Source: Verrucomicrobiota bacterium | Lineage (GTDB): Bacteria > Verrucomicrobiota > Verrucomicrobiia > Limisphaerales > JAFGQR01 | Direction of reading: 5' to 3' | Assembly: GCA_016935555.1 (NCBI GenBank) | Contig: JAFGQR010000022.1 | Location: 30,432 to 94,431, forward strand | DNA: 64,000 bases | Shown here: one piece after another, positions 36,797-45,673 of the stretch | How positions within the stretch are numbered: the first letter of the stretch is position 1 | Layout: every line of letters begins with the position of its first letter | Position numbers and translations under genes: made by a program | Notes under the pieces: model-generated | Databases searched by the model: none | What the model saw: the letters and a program-made list of their open reading frames with translations, nothing else | Told to the model about the DNA's origin: nothing

Positions 36797-36821
36797 TGTG
36801 ACATAGAGTCACAATGTCACA
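36797..36821. promoter_or_regulatory. Inverted repeat with 9-bp spacer upstream of dnaK
   Basis: TGTGACAT and ATGTCACA (8-bp perfect arms) are separated by nine bases. Arm length and spacing recall the CIRCE operator of HrcA, but the sequence is different. It lies about 130 bp upstream of the dnaK start and 46 bp beyond the mnmG stop. It could be an operator for dnaK; this is inference from position and symmetry only. Confidence 0.45.
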
Positions 36822-36866
36822 ATACCCCAGTTTGTGTCCGTGGTTGCGATTCAACCCGTCGAACAC

Positions 36867-38747
36867 TCATCCCAGACGTTTCATCCAAACCATCAGCAAT
36901 CCCAAATCAGCAGGTGTGACTCCGGAAATTCTAGAGGCTTGTCCGATTGTGACTGGCCGTATTTTGGTGAGTTTGAGGCGTGCCTCTGTTCTGAGGCCGA
37001 GCACCTTGTCGTAGTCGAATGATTCGGGAATGGGCTTCTGTTCGAGGCTCTTGAACTTTCTGATTTCGACCTCTTGGCGTTGGATGTAACCGGCGTATTT
37101 GATTTCGGTTTCGACTTGGTTGATTTCGTCCTCAGTCAGGCACGGGTTATTGGAGGGGAGGTTTCTGTAGGTGACCTCTGGCCGTTTCAAGATATCTGCA
37201 AGGATCTGGCCATTGACGCGGCTCGAGGTTAATCTTTGGATTTCTTCGGAGATTCGGGTGCGTTTGTTTTGGAATTGCCGGTAGTTCCTTGGTGGGAGCA
37301 ATCCGACATCGAATCCGATATCGCACAATCGCATGTCGGCGTTGTCTTGTCGCAGCAAGAGCCTGTATTCAGCGCGGGAAGTGAACATGCGGTAAGGTTC
37401 GGTGGTGCCTTTTGTGACCAGGTCATCAATTAGGACTCCGATGTACGATTGATCTCGTGTGAGCACGACAGGTTCTTTGGCATGGACGCGCCTGGCGGCG
37501 TTGATGCCGGCCATGAGTCCTTGGGCTCCTGCTTCTTCATAACCTGAAGTGCCGTTGATTTGTCCTGCCAGATAGAGGTTGCGGCAGGCTTTGGTTTCCA
37601 ATGATGGCAGCAATTGGGTTGGGAATGCGAAATCGTATTCGATCGCGTAGGCAGGACGCATGATTTCGGCGTTCTCGCATCCCACAATGCTCCGAACCAT
37701 CTCAACCTGAATTTCATATGGGAGCGATGTTGAGAACCCGTTGACATAGATCTCTTCGGTGGCGATTCCCTCAGGTTCAAGGAAAAGCTGTTGCCTGGGC
37801 TTGTCAGGAAACCGCATGATTTTATCTTCGATCGATGGGCAGTAGCGCGGGCCTATGCCTTGGATGACGCCTGAGAACAGAGGCGACTTGTCGAGATTTG
37901 CCCTGATGATCTGGGCGGTTTTTTCGGTGGTGTACGTCACGTAGCATGGAAGCTGACCTGGAAGTCGGTCCAAAATCGAACCCGGAGGGTATGCCGTCCG
38001 GATATTCGATGTTCCACTCTTGTGAGGATGTTCCACGTGGAACAAATCATCAGCCCAGAATGAAAAGAATGGCACCGGTTCATCGCCCGCCTGGGGGCTG
38101 GTTTTCGAAAAGTCAATTGACTTGCGATTCAGTCTTTGCGGTGTGCCGGTTTTCAAGCGTCCGAGCTCGATTCCCGCACTTTTCAATGACGCGGAAAGTC
38201 CTGAGGCCGATTCCTCACCTGTTCTGCCACCTTGCTGCCTGTTCAACCCAATGTGAATCAATCCCCTCAGGAATGTTCCGGTGGTTAGGATGACGGTTGC
38301 AGAGTGGTATTGAATGCCAAAGGTTGTTTCCACTCCGTGCACCTGGCCGTCCTTGTGTAATATGGCTGAAGCTTGACCTTGTTTTACGTCCAGATTATTC
38401 TCCTGTTCGCATACCCACTTCAGCCTGAATTGGTATGCCTTCTTGTCGCATTGCGCTCTTGGAGCGCGCACCGAGGGGCCCTTCTTCAGATTCAGCATCC
38501 GGAACTGAAGCCCGGTCATATCGGTGTTTTTGGCCATCTCACCTCCCAAGGCGTCGATTTCTCTCGCAAGATGCCCCTTAGCCAGCCCTCCAATGGCTGG
38601 GTTGCAGGACATTTGCGCGATGGTATCAAGATTCATGGTCAGTAAGAGGGTGGTCAGTCCCATCCTTGCCGTGGCCAATGCCGCCTCCGTACCTGCATGG
38701 CCGCCTCCCACAACAACGACTTCGTATTTCTTGGGGTATACGTACAT
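36867..38747 (-). CDS. mnmG: tRNA U34 carboxymethylaminomethyl modification enzyme MnmG (GidA)
   Basis: 626 aa. FAD-binding motif VVVVGGGHAGTEAALATARMG at the N-terminus, NPAIGGLAKGHLAREIDALGG, and TGTFLRGLIHIG, PPGSILDRLPGQLP and INGTSGYEEAGAQGLMAGINA later on, as in all MnmG proteins. With MnmE it installs the cmnm5 group on U34 of several tRNAs. The ATG at 38747 (MYVYPKKYEVVVVGG) is preferred over the longer frame. Base use is clearly richer in A/T than in neighbouring genes. MnmG often lies near oriC. A 16-bp parS-like palindrome lies inside the gene at 38029-38044. Confidence 0.98.
   Translation of the reverse strand: MYVYPKKYEVVVVGGGHAGTEAALATARMGLTTLLLTMNLDTIAQMSCNPAIGGLAKGHLAREIDALGGEMAKNTDMTGLQFRMLNLKKGPSVRAPRAQCDKKAYQFRLKWVCEQENNLDVKQGQASAILHKDGQVHGVETTFGIQYHSATVILTTGTFLRGLIHIGLNRQQGGRTGEESASGLSASLKSAGIELGRLKTGTPQRLNRKSIDFSKTSPQAGDEPVPFFSFWADDLFHVEHPHKSGTSNIRTAYPPGSILDRLPGQLPCYVTYTTEKTAQIIRANLDKSPLFSGVIQGIGPRYCPSIEDKIMRFPDKPRQQLFLEPEGIATEEIYVNGFSTSLPYEIQVEMVRSIVGCENAEIMRPAYAIEYDFAFPTQLLPSLETKACRNLYLAGQINGTSGYEEAGAQGLMAGINAARRVHAKEPVVLTRDQSYIGVLIDDLVTKGTTEPYRMFTSRAEYRLLLRQDNADMRLCDIGFDVGLLPPRNYRQFQNKRTRISEEIQRLTSSRVNGQILADILKRPEVTYRNLPSNNPCLTEDEINQVETEIKYAGYIQRQEVEIRKFKSLEQKPIPESFDYDKVLGLRTEARLKLTKIRPVTIGQASRISGVTPADLGLLMVWMKRLG
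38029..38044. promoter_or_regulatory. parS-like centromere site
   Basis: TGTTCCACGTGGAACA, a perfect 16-bp palindrome identical to the parS variant bound by chromosomal ParB in several bacteria. It lies within mnmG, a gene classically near the replication origin, which fits the usual ori-proximal placement of parS. It is the only copy I see in this window; parA/parB are not in the window. Confidence 0.7.
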
Positions 38748-38794
38748 AAACCTTAATGGTCGCCCGTTACGCCGACCACGCACCAACACTCGCC

Positions 38795-40903
38795 TCATCC
38801 ATTTTCAACAACTGCTTCGCCACGCACTTCCAAATTCTCTGCCATTGAGCGAAAGGCGCCCACTGCAAAAATGAGCGGATACAGCTTCTCAAAATACCAA
38901 AGTTTCGCAAAGTAGAAACCGATGGGCGTCGGGTTTGGGATTGGATTCCGATCCAATTCGGCCATCAGCCAATCGGCTCCGCGGCGGATTGCGATGCGCC
39001 TTTGGCCGGCTTGGTCTGCCGCGCATGGCGCCGCCGCCATGGCCGACAGCGCTTCGAGGACAAGCGCCGTTTCCTCGACGGACGCCGGCCCCTTCACAGA
39101 ACCGCCCCAGCTGCCGTCCGCGTGCTGGGCCGCCATCAGCCACCGTGCCCCGGCTTCCATGCGCCGCGCGGGGCCGGGCACGGCATTACGATTAGATATA
39201 CTTATATTTTTTATTAATCGTATAAAATCTCGAAATCTTTCTGCGGCCCCGCGCCGCGCCCGCAGCCCGCGGATCGCGGCCAGCCCCAGCAGCACCCGCG
39301 AGGTGCCGTAAGCCGGGTTCCGGTCGTCCGGCGCCCACGGGCTTCCAAACCACAGGGGCTCCCAGGAGCCGTCCGGCCGCTGGACGCGCGCCAGGAAGGC
39401 CCCCGCCCTTCGAATGGCCCGGTCCAGGCGCCGCAGCAGGGGCCGCGGCAGCAGGGGCCGCCACGCCATCCATGCCCGCAGGGCGTGCGCCGTGATGTCC
39501 GCGCTGCTGCGGTCGAACGGCAGATGGCCCCATCCGCGGCAAAACGTGGCGATGCCCCCGTCGCCGTTCTGCAACCCGATCAGCCACCGGACGCCCGCCG
39601 TTGCGGCCGCCCGGACTTCGGGGTCTGACGGCGCGAGCCGGTGCAACGCCAGCAGCGCCCCGGCGGTGTCGTCGGCATCCGGCACGCCCCCGGGCAGGTC
39701 CGTCCACGCCCATCCGCCGGGTGGCGCGTGTGTGTAGGGGTGGGTTCGGGTGTGTTGTTGGGCCAGGAGCCAGCACCGGAGCTGCTGGCGCCATGCCTCC
39801 CGGCCGGGGGCGGGATGATCAGGCGGGTTTTGGGCGTGCGGGCCGGGGTGGGGGTGGCGGCAGGCGGGGGACGGCGGCTCCTGGGCGGGTGGCTGGGTCC
39901 AAATGTCTGGCGGCAGTGCGTTGACGGCGAGGGTCGTGAGCCACGTGGCCAGGTTGGTGTCAATCGGCCAGCTGCCGTCGGGCCGCTGGGCGCGTTTGAG
40001 AAACTCGATGCCGCGGCGGGTGACGGGGTGACTGGCCTGTCCGCTGGCGGCGAGGCTCATGGCGACGAAACTCGTCAGGGGCGGCGCTTCCAGGAAACCG
40101 CCGTTGGACGGCTGGATGCGTTCCAGGATGGCGAGCGTGCGCCCTCGCAGCAGGGTGCGCAGGGTGCGGGTGAGGGGATTTGGGGAGGGGAGGTGGTGGT
40201 GGCGGGCCTGACCGATGGCGATAAGGGCGGGAAGGGCGTAACTGACGACTGGGAATCGAAGCCAGGAGAACAGCCGGGCTGGGAATGCAGCCAGTTCGAA
40301 GGGCAGCGGGAGGACATGCCGCCAGGCAGAGGGTCCGGAACCGAGTTTTCCGGCGAGTGCGCACATGGTGAGGATAGGGATGGAGAACGTGCGATCTTTG
40401 CCGTAGCGCCGGAGGATTGCTGTTGCAAGTCTCTCGGGATCAATATGTTCCAAATTATTCCTGAGCCATGCCTCCGCGCGTACCACCGTCTCTGAGCAAT
40501 CCAAGTCCAGTCCCGCGTGCGCAACAGCGCCGAAGGCAGCCCAACCCAGGGTGGTTGTGCTCAGGTTGCTGGCGCTGGCTGTGGTGTCGCCCCACCCCCC
40601 GTCGGCATTCTGATGGCTGGCGAGCCAGGCCAATCCGGTCCGGATGCGGCCGGCGAGTTCGGGATTGGGGCTGACGTCGGCGGGGGGATTGTTGGGGCTG
40701 GGGCGGGAGGTGTTGGGCGGGGTGGGGGGGCTGGGATTCTGCTGATAGACGGCGAGGGCGGTGATTGCGGTGGCGGTGGAAAGGGGGCTGCTGGACAGTT
40801 CGCCGACCCAATGGCCTTCGGGACCGAGGGCGGCCAGCAAGTGGCGGGTTGCGTGTGCGAGGTTTCGCTCCAACCGGCTTTTGGAGGATGCATGATGGGC
40901 CAT
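38795..40903 (-). CDS. Squalene-hopene cyclase-family terpene cyclase
   Basis: 702 aa, about the length of squalene-hopene cyclases. The protonating DxDD motif (GVPDADDTAGALLAL) is at about residue 408. Repeated QW-type motifs are present: QNADGGWG, QRPDGSWP, QNGDGGIA, QRPDGSWEP and QHADGSWGG. The N-terminus HWVGELSSSPLSTATAITAL is typical of the subgroup. It would cyclise squalene or a related prenyl chain to a polycyclic product at the membrane. Hopanoid-modifying or squalene-synthesis genes are not adjacent, so the product is not assured. A short A/T-rich segment (39187-39240) encodes IKNISISNRN within an otherwise GC-rich gene. mnmG starts 47 bp downstream on the same strand. Confidence 0.85.
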   Translation of the reverse strand: MAHHASSKSRLERNLAHATRHLLAALGPEGHWVGELSSSPLSTATAITALAVYQQNPSPPTPPNTSRPSPNNPPADVSPNPELAGRIRTGLAWLASHQNADGGWGDTTASASNLSTTTLGWAAFGAVAHAGLDLDCSETVVRAEAWLRNNLEHIDPERLATAILRRYGKDRTFSIPILTMCALAGKLGSGPSAWRHVLPLPFELAAFPARLFSWLRFPVVSYALPALIAIGQARHHHLPSPNPLTRTLRTLLRGRTLAILERIQPSNGGFLEAPPLTSFVAMSLAASGQASHPVTRRGIEFLKRAQRPDGSWPIDTNLATWLTTLAVNALPPDIWTQPPAQEPPSPACRHPHPGPHAQNPPDHPAPGREAWRQQLRCWLLAQQHTRTHPYTHAPPGGWAWTDLPGGVPDADDTAGALLALHRLAPSDPEVRAAATAGVRWLIGLQNGDGGIATFCRGWGHLPFDRSSADITAHALRAWMAWRPLLPRPLLRRLDRAIRRAGAFLARVQRPDGSWEPLWFGSPWAPDDRNPAYGTSRVLLGLAAIRGLRARRGAAERFRDFIRLIKNISISNRNAVPGPARRMEAGARWLMAAQHADGSWGGSVKGPASVEETALVLEALSAMAAAPCAADQAGQRRIAIRRGADWLMAELDRNPIPNPTPIGFYFAKLWYFEKLYPLIFAVGAFRSMAENLEVRGEAVVENG

Positions 40904-40941
40904 GGAGCCAGGGGGTTTGCGGGGAGGACCCTGGAACGCCG

Positions 40942-42774
40942 CTATTCGATCTTGGGTGCGGATCGGGCGGCGATGGCCTCGGAGAGGAGGGACAGGGCTT
41001 CGGCGCGCGCGATGGCGCCGACGAGCTGGTTTTCGATCAGGTTATTGACCACGGGCACATTGCGCAGCTCGCTGGCGAGCAGCAGGGGCAGGACGTCGGC
41101 CAGTTTCTGGTCGGGCGTGAGGCGTGGCGGGGGGGGGCGCATGACGTCGCTGGCGATCACCGTGTCCAGTTCATAGCCGGCGGTGAGGAATTCCTTCAGG
41201 TCATGCAGCGCGACGCTGCCCAGGAGCCGCTGGCTTCGATCCACGACCGGCAGGTGATTGTAGGAGCTGCGCAGAAAACGCTCCGTCACTTGCCGGAAGG
41301 GGGTGTCGTCGCGCACGGGCGGGACGGGCTCGCGCATCAGGTCGCCGATGGTCTTTTCGGAGGCGGCTCCGAGGCGTGCGCTTTCGCGTTCGAGCTGGAG
41401 TCCCTTGCGGCGGAGCGGCTCGGTGTAGACCGACTCGGTGTGCAGGCCCCGCGCGACGAGGGTGGCCAGGACGCAGGCCAGCATAAGTGGGGGCATGAGC
41501 GAATAGTTCAGGGACAGTTCGAACACGATGATCATGGCCAGCAGGGGCGAGTGTGTGGTGGCGGCGAGCATGCCGGCCATGCCCACCAACACGAAGGCGC
41601 CCGTGGGCGGCGTGGGGATGCCGAAGGCGTGGAGGGTCTGGCCCAGCAGGCAGCCCGTGGCCGCCCCCAGGAACATGGTCGGTGTGAACACGCCCCCCAC
41701 GGTGCCGGCCCCCACCGTGATGCTCGTCGCCACCAGCTTCGCCACCAGCAGCCCCAGCACCATCCAAATCTCCGAGGCATGCGACGTGCCGTGTCCGAGC
41801 AGCTCATTGGTGGCCGTATACCCGTTTCCCCAGATCTCGGGAAACGGAAGGGAGATGAGGCCGACGGCCAGCCCGGCCAGGGCGAGCCGGCCGTAGAGAG
41901 GCAGCCGAATCCTGAGGAACAGCTGCTCGCTCAGGCGCAGCGATTTCAGGAACACGGCGCCGCACACGCCCGCCAGCAGCCCGAGCACCACAAACCACGG
42001 CAACTGCGCCAGCCGCGTCACCTCGAACTCCGGCACGACATACCAGGGCTCGATCCCGAAGAACGAGCGCGACACGACGGCGGCGATGACGGATGCAAAC
42101 ACCAGCGGCGCGAACAGGCTCATCGAGAAGTTGCCCAGCACGATCTGCGCGGCGAACACGGCTCCGGCGATGGGGGCATTGTAACAGGCAGCGATGCCGG
42201 AGGCGGCTCCGCAGGCGATCAGCAGCCGCAGCCTGTATGGCGGCCAGCGCATGAGCTGGCCCAGTTTCGACGCCAGGGTCGCGCACAGCTGGATCACGGC
42301 GCCCTCGCGTCCGATGGAGGCGCCCGTGTTGATGCTCACCATCGCGGCGGTGGTGCCCACGAGGGTGCCGCGCAGCGGCAGCCGGCCGTCCCCGGCCACC
42401 ACGACTTCGAGCAGGTTGGTCCGGCCCGGCGTCCCGATCAGCCGCAGTCCCCAGTAAAGCACCGCCCCCGCCGCAAGCCCGCCCAGCGCCGGCACCAGCA
42501 GCTTGTGCACCGGCAGGTGCTCCAAATCCCGCGCGATCCGCACCATGTCCGCCGTGCTGCCCAGCACCAGCCACCGGAACAGCTCGTTCAGCAGGTTGAA
42601 CACGTAATTCGCCATCCCCCCCACCACTCCCACCACCCCCGCCGAACAAATGTGCAGCGTCTCCTCGGACAGCCGCAGCTTGTCCCGCAGCACCAGCAGC
42701 CGCCGCCAGTGCGTTCGCAGCCAGGCGCGCACGAATGCCAGCAGCCGGCTCACCTTGTTCCACGCAACACCCAT
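40942..42774 (-). CDS. ClC-family chloride channel/transporter with CBS domains
   Basis: 610 aa. About 10-12 hydrophobic segments form a ClC core. The gating-glutamate motif GREGAVIQ, SGIAACYNAPIAGAVFA and the GGVFTPTMFLGAATG selectivity loop are visible. The C-terminus carries two CBS domains (IGDLMREPVPPVRDDTPF; ASDVMRPPPPRLTPDQKLADV) that usually regulate gating. The conserved gating glutamate suggests a Cl-/H+ antiporter rather than a passive channel; this is inference. The start at 42774 (MGVAWNK) precedes the first helix; a longer frame upstream is non-homologous. Confidence 0.93.
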   Translation of the reverse strand: MGVAWNKVSRLLAFVRAWLRTHWRRLLVLRDKLRLSEETLHICSAGVVGVVGGMANYVFNLLNELFRWLVLGSTADMVRIARDLEHLPVHKLLVPALGGLAAGAVLYWGLRLIGTPGRTNLLEVVVAGDGRLPLRGTLVGTTAAMVSINTGASIGREGAVIQLCATLASKLGQLMRWPPYRLRLLIACGAASGIAACYNAPIAGAVFAAQIVLGNFSMSLFAPLVFASVIAAVVSRSFFGIEPWYVVPEFEVTRLAQLPWFVVLGLLAGVCGAVFLKSLRLSEQLFLRIRLPLYGRLALAGLAVGLISLPFPEIWGNGYTATNELLGHGTSHASEIWMVLGLLVAKLVATSITVGAGTVGGVFTPTMFLGAATGCLLGQTLHAFGIPTPPTGAFVLVGMAGMLAATTHSPLLAMIIVFELSLNYSLMPPLMLACVLATLVARGLHTESVYTEPLRRKGLQLERESARLGAASEKTIGDLMREPVPPVRDDTPFRQVTERFLRSSYNHLPVVDRSQRLLGSVALHDLKEFLTAGYELDTVIASDVMRPPPPRLTPDQKLADVLPLLLASELRNVPVVNNLIENQLVGAIARAEALSLLSEAIAARSAPKIE

Positions 42775-43108
42775 CGCCGAAGCTTGGCAAAACCCGGTTC
42801 GTTTGACGAGCCAAGTTAATGGCCCCTTGGGTCCGCAGGAACCCAGGCCCCAAACGGGGACCAACATCGAACGCCGAACGCCGAACACCGAGGGCGCGCC
42901 TGACCCGTGCGAAGCGCTGACTCGCCGCGGAGCTGGGGCCATGGACTTGCCGCCTCCGTCGGCAGCGTGCGCCTCGCTCTACAAAACCGCTGCGCGGTTT
43001 TGAGCCAACACCATTCAACCCGCCGCGCAGCGGCGGCAGAGAATCCTTGAGTTTTCGATTTCCGGCAGAACTTGATCTATTGACAAAGCATGTGAAAACT
43101 CAAGGATT
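42775..43108. other. Intergenic stretch with short tandem repeat and inverted repeat
   Basis: 334 bp between the ClC gene start and the alcohol dehydrogenase stop, both minus. It holds three 7-bp CGAACGC/CGAACAC units (42868-42888), a CCGCCG-CGCAG-CGGCGG hairpin near 43020-43036 and the left arm of a 17-bp inverted repeat. No gene is supported. Confidence 0.6.
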
Positions 43109-43110
43109 CT
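43040..43110. repeat. 17-bp perfect inverted repeat at the 3' end of the alcohol dehydrogenase gene
   Basis: AGAATCCTTGAGTTTTC (43040-43056) and its exact complement (43094-43110) flank 37 bp. The right arm reaches into the stop codon of the dehydrogenase gene. It could be a 3' stem-loop of that mRNA or the ends of a tiny inserted element. No T tract follows. Confidence 0.65.
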
Positions 43111-44248
43111 AGCGGGCCGCCAGGATGCTCGCCACGGCATCCGGGCCGATGTCCCGGTGCTCGCCCAGAACGGTCTTGCGCTCGGCGAATCGGGTTCGGA
43201 CTTTTTCGGCCGCTTCGGCGGGGTTGATGTGGTAGGCTTCGAAGCGCGTGGGCATGCCCAGGGAGTGGAAAAAGTCCTCGGTCCTGGCGATGGCGTCATC
43301 GGCGGTGCTGACATTCCAGACGCGCTGCCCGTATTGTTCCAGCTTGGCTTTCTTGGGTTCGCGCTGGTGTTTCCAGAGTCCCGGCAGCACGATGGCCAGG
43401 GTTTCGGCGTGGTCGAGCCCGTAGAAGGCCGTGAGTTCGTGCCCGATCATGTGCGTGGACCAGTCCTGCGGCACGCCGCACCCGATGAGCGTATTGAGCG
43501 CCATCGTGGCGCTCCACATGAACGTCGCCCTCGCCTCGTAGTGGTTCGGCTCGGCCAGGGTGGTCGGGCCCCATTCGGCAAGCGTCTGCAGAATGGACTC
43601 GGCGAACCGGTCCTGCAGGGGGGCGGCGGCCGGGTAGGTCATGTATTGTTCCATGACGTGCACGAAGGCGTCCACGATGCCATTGCGCACCTGTTTCCGC
43701 GGCAGACTGAACGTCGTCTCGGGATCCAGCACGGAAAACACCGGAAACACATGCTTGGAGCTGAGCGCGAGTTTTTCCCGGGTGGCCTCGCGGGAGATGA
43801 CGGCATTGCCGTTGGACTCCGAGCCGGTGGCGGGCAGGGTGAGCACGGCGCCCAGGGGAAGGGCCGACTGGATGACGACCCCGTGGGACCGGAGGATCTC
43901 CCACGAATCCGGTCCGGCGAAGCGCGCGGCCGCGGCGATGAATTTGGCGGCATCCAGGACCGATCCGCCGCCTGCGGCCAGGATGAAGCCGGCCTGGCTG
44001 GTTTTGACGACGTCGACGGCCTTCAGGCAGGTTTCGTAGAGGGGGTTGACTTCGATGCCGCCGAATTCCACGACGCGATGGTTTTTGAGGGTGGCCTTCA
44101 CCTGTTCGTAAACGCCGTTGCGCTTGATGGACCCGCCCCCGTAGAGCAGCAACACCGGCGCCTGCGCCGGCACCCGCTTCCCCGCCTCCGCAATCGTCCC
44201 CCGCCCAAACACAATCTCCGTCGGATTCCTGAATACAAAATTCTGCAT
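43109..44248 (-). CDS. Iron-containing alcohol dehydrogenase (YqhD/BDH-like)
   Basis: 379 aa group III dehydrogenase. The opening FVFRNPTEIVFGRGTIAEAGK, NAD(P)-binding LAAGGGSVLDAAKFIA and the metal-binding region (DAFVHVMEQY; IGHELTAFYGLDHAETLAIVLP) are as in butanol dehydrogenase/YqhD enzymes. It reduces aldehydes to alcohols, or the reverse, with Fe or Zn. The ATG at 44248 gives the family N-terminus; 44260 is also in frame. It is divergent from hisD across 99 bp. Confidence 0.92.
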   Translation of the reverse strand: MQNFVFRNPTEIVFGRGTIAEAGKRVPAQAPVLLLYGGGSIKRNGVYEQVKATLKNHRVVEFGGIEVNPLYETCLKAVDVVKTSQAGFILAAGGGSVLDAAKFIAAAARFAGPDSWEILRSHGVVIQSALPLGAVLTLPATGSESNGNAVISREATREKLALSSKHVFPVFSVLDPETTFSLPRKQVRNGIVDAFVHVMEQYMTYPAAAPLQDRFAESILQTLAEWGPTTLAEPNHYEARATFMWSATMALNTLIGCGVPQDWSTHMIGHELTAFYGLDHAETLAIVLPGLWKHQREPKKAKLEQYGQRVWNVSTADDAIARTEDFFHSLGMPTRFEAYHINPAEAAEKVRTRFAERKTVLGEHRDIGPDAVASILAAR

Positions 44249-44347
44249 GGGCCGATTCATCCATGTGCGTCGCCGTTCTGTCAAGGGCGGGCCCGTGGCG
44301 CGCGGCTTTTGACAATGGCGGGGGGATCTTCTAAGCTGACGTTCCCG

Positions 44348-45643
44348 ATGAAGATCATTCGCTTTGCCGAGCCTGAATTTGAGCAGCTCTTAACGGAGCA
44401 GACGCGGGCCTCGAGCCTGTTCGATCCCGGGATCGAAGCGCAGACGCGGGCGATTGTGGACGACGTCGCTGCGCGCGGGGACGCGGCGCTGCTGGAGTAT
44501 ACACGGCGTTTCGACGGGGCGGCGCTGACGGCCGGCCAGCTGGCGGTGACAAAAGCCGAATGGATGCAAGTGGCTCTCGAGGCGGACGCCACGCTGCGGT
44601 CGGCGATTGCGGACGCGCATCGCAACATTGCGTGGTTCAGCCGCCGGTCGCTGCGCCGGAACTGGACGGCGAAGAACGCCCATGGCGCGGTGGTGGGCGA
44701 GAAGTTCGATCCGTTTCAGCGGGTGGGGATTTACATTCCGGGCGGGGCGGCTCCGCTGGTGTCGACGGCCCTGATGACGATCACGCTGGCGCGGGTGGCA
44801 GGCTGTCCGGAGATCGTCGTATGCACGCCGTGCAATGCCCGGGGCGAGGTGAATGCCGGGCTGCTGTTTGCCGCGCGCACCGCGGGGGCCACGGAGGTTT
44901 ACCGGGTCGGGGGTGCTCAGGCGGTGGCTGCGATGGCGTATGGGACGGCGACTATCCGGGGTGTGCAGAAGGTGTTTGGTCCGGGGAATGCATATGTGGT
45001 TGCGGCAAAACGGCTTCTGTTTGGCCGCGTGGCAGTGGACCTCCTCCCAGGCCCAAGTGAAGTGCTGGTCCTCGCCGACCATACCGCCCATCCCCCGTTC
45101 GCCGCCGCCGACCTGCTCGCCCAAGCCGAGCACGGCTCCGGGCATGAACGCATCTGGCTGGTCACCCCGTCCGCACGGCTGCTGCGCGCGGTGGGCGCTG
45201 AAATCCGGCGGCAATGGCCCCGGCTGGGCCGCCGCGCCCTGGTGGAACGCGTGCTCGACGCTCACGCCTGTCTCATCCAAGTCAAGTCCATGGACCAAGG
45301 CGTCGAGGTGGTCAACCGCCTCGCGCCCGAACACTGCGAAATCATGACCCGCCAGCCGCGCGTGCTGGCGGCGCGGATTCGGACGGCGGGCGCCATTTTT
45401 CTGGGGCGCTGGTCGCCGACTGCGCTGGGCGACTATGTGGCGGGGCCAAGCCACACCCTGCCGACGGGCGGCGCCGGCGCGGCGTTTGCGGGTTTGACGG
45501 CTGATCAGTTCCAGCGCCGGACCAGCGTGGTGGGCTACGGCCGCGCGGCGTTGCGCAAGGCGATGAAGCCGTTGCAGGCGCTGGCTGCGGTGGAAGGCCT
45601 GGACGCGCATGGCCGTTCCGCGTCGATCCGGCTCAACCCTTGA
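44348..45643 (+). CDS. hisD: Histidinol dehydrogenase
   Basis: 431 aa. The last enzyme of histidine synthesis, converting histidinol to histidine with NAD+. Visible signatures are VGIYIPGGAAPLVSTALMT, KVFGPGNAYVVAAKRLLFG and DLLPGPSEVLVLADHTA. Zinc-site residues are in AQAEHGSGHERIWLV, LAPEHCEIM and SPTALGDYVAGPSHTLPTGG. The ATG at 44348 begins MKIIRFAEPEFEQLL. hisC follows 30 bp later, so the two form a small his operon; the other his genes are not in the window. Confidence 0.98.
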   Translation: MKIIRFAEPEFEQLLTEQTRASSLFDPGIEAQTRAIVDDVAARGDAALLEYTRRFDGAALTAGQLAVTKAEWMQVALEADATLRSAIADAHRNIAWFSRRSLRRNWTAKNAHGAVVGEKFDPFQRVGIYIPGGAAPLVSTALMTITLARVAGCPEIVVCTPCNARGEVNAGLLFAARTAGATEVYRVGGAQAVAAMAYGTATIRGVQKVFGPGNAYVVAAKRLLFGRVAVDLLPGPSEVLVLADHTAHPPFAAADLLAQAEHGSGHERIWLVTPSARLLRAVGAEIRRQWPRLGRRALVERVLDAHACLIQVKSMDQGVEVVNRLAPEHCEIMTRQPRVLAARIRTAGAIFLGRWSPTALGDYVAGPSHTLPTGGAGAAFAGLTADQFQRRTSVVGYGRAALRKAMKPLQALAAVEGLDAHGRSASIRLNP

Positions 45644-45673
45644 GATCCCCCGACCCTCACCCCCGGACTGTTC

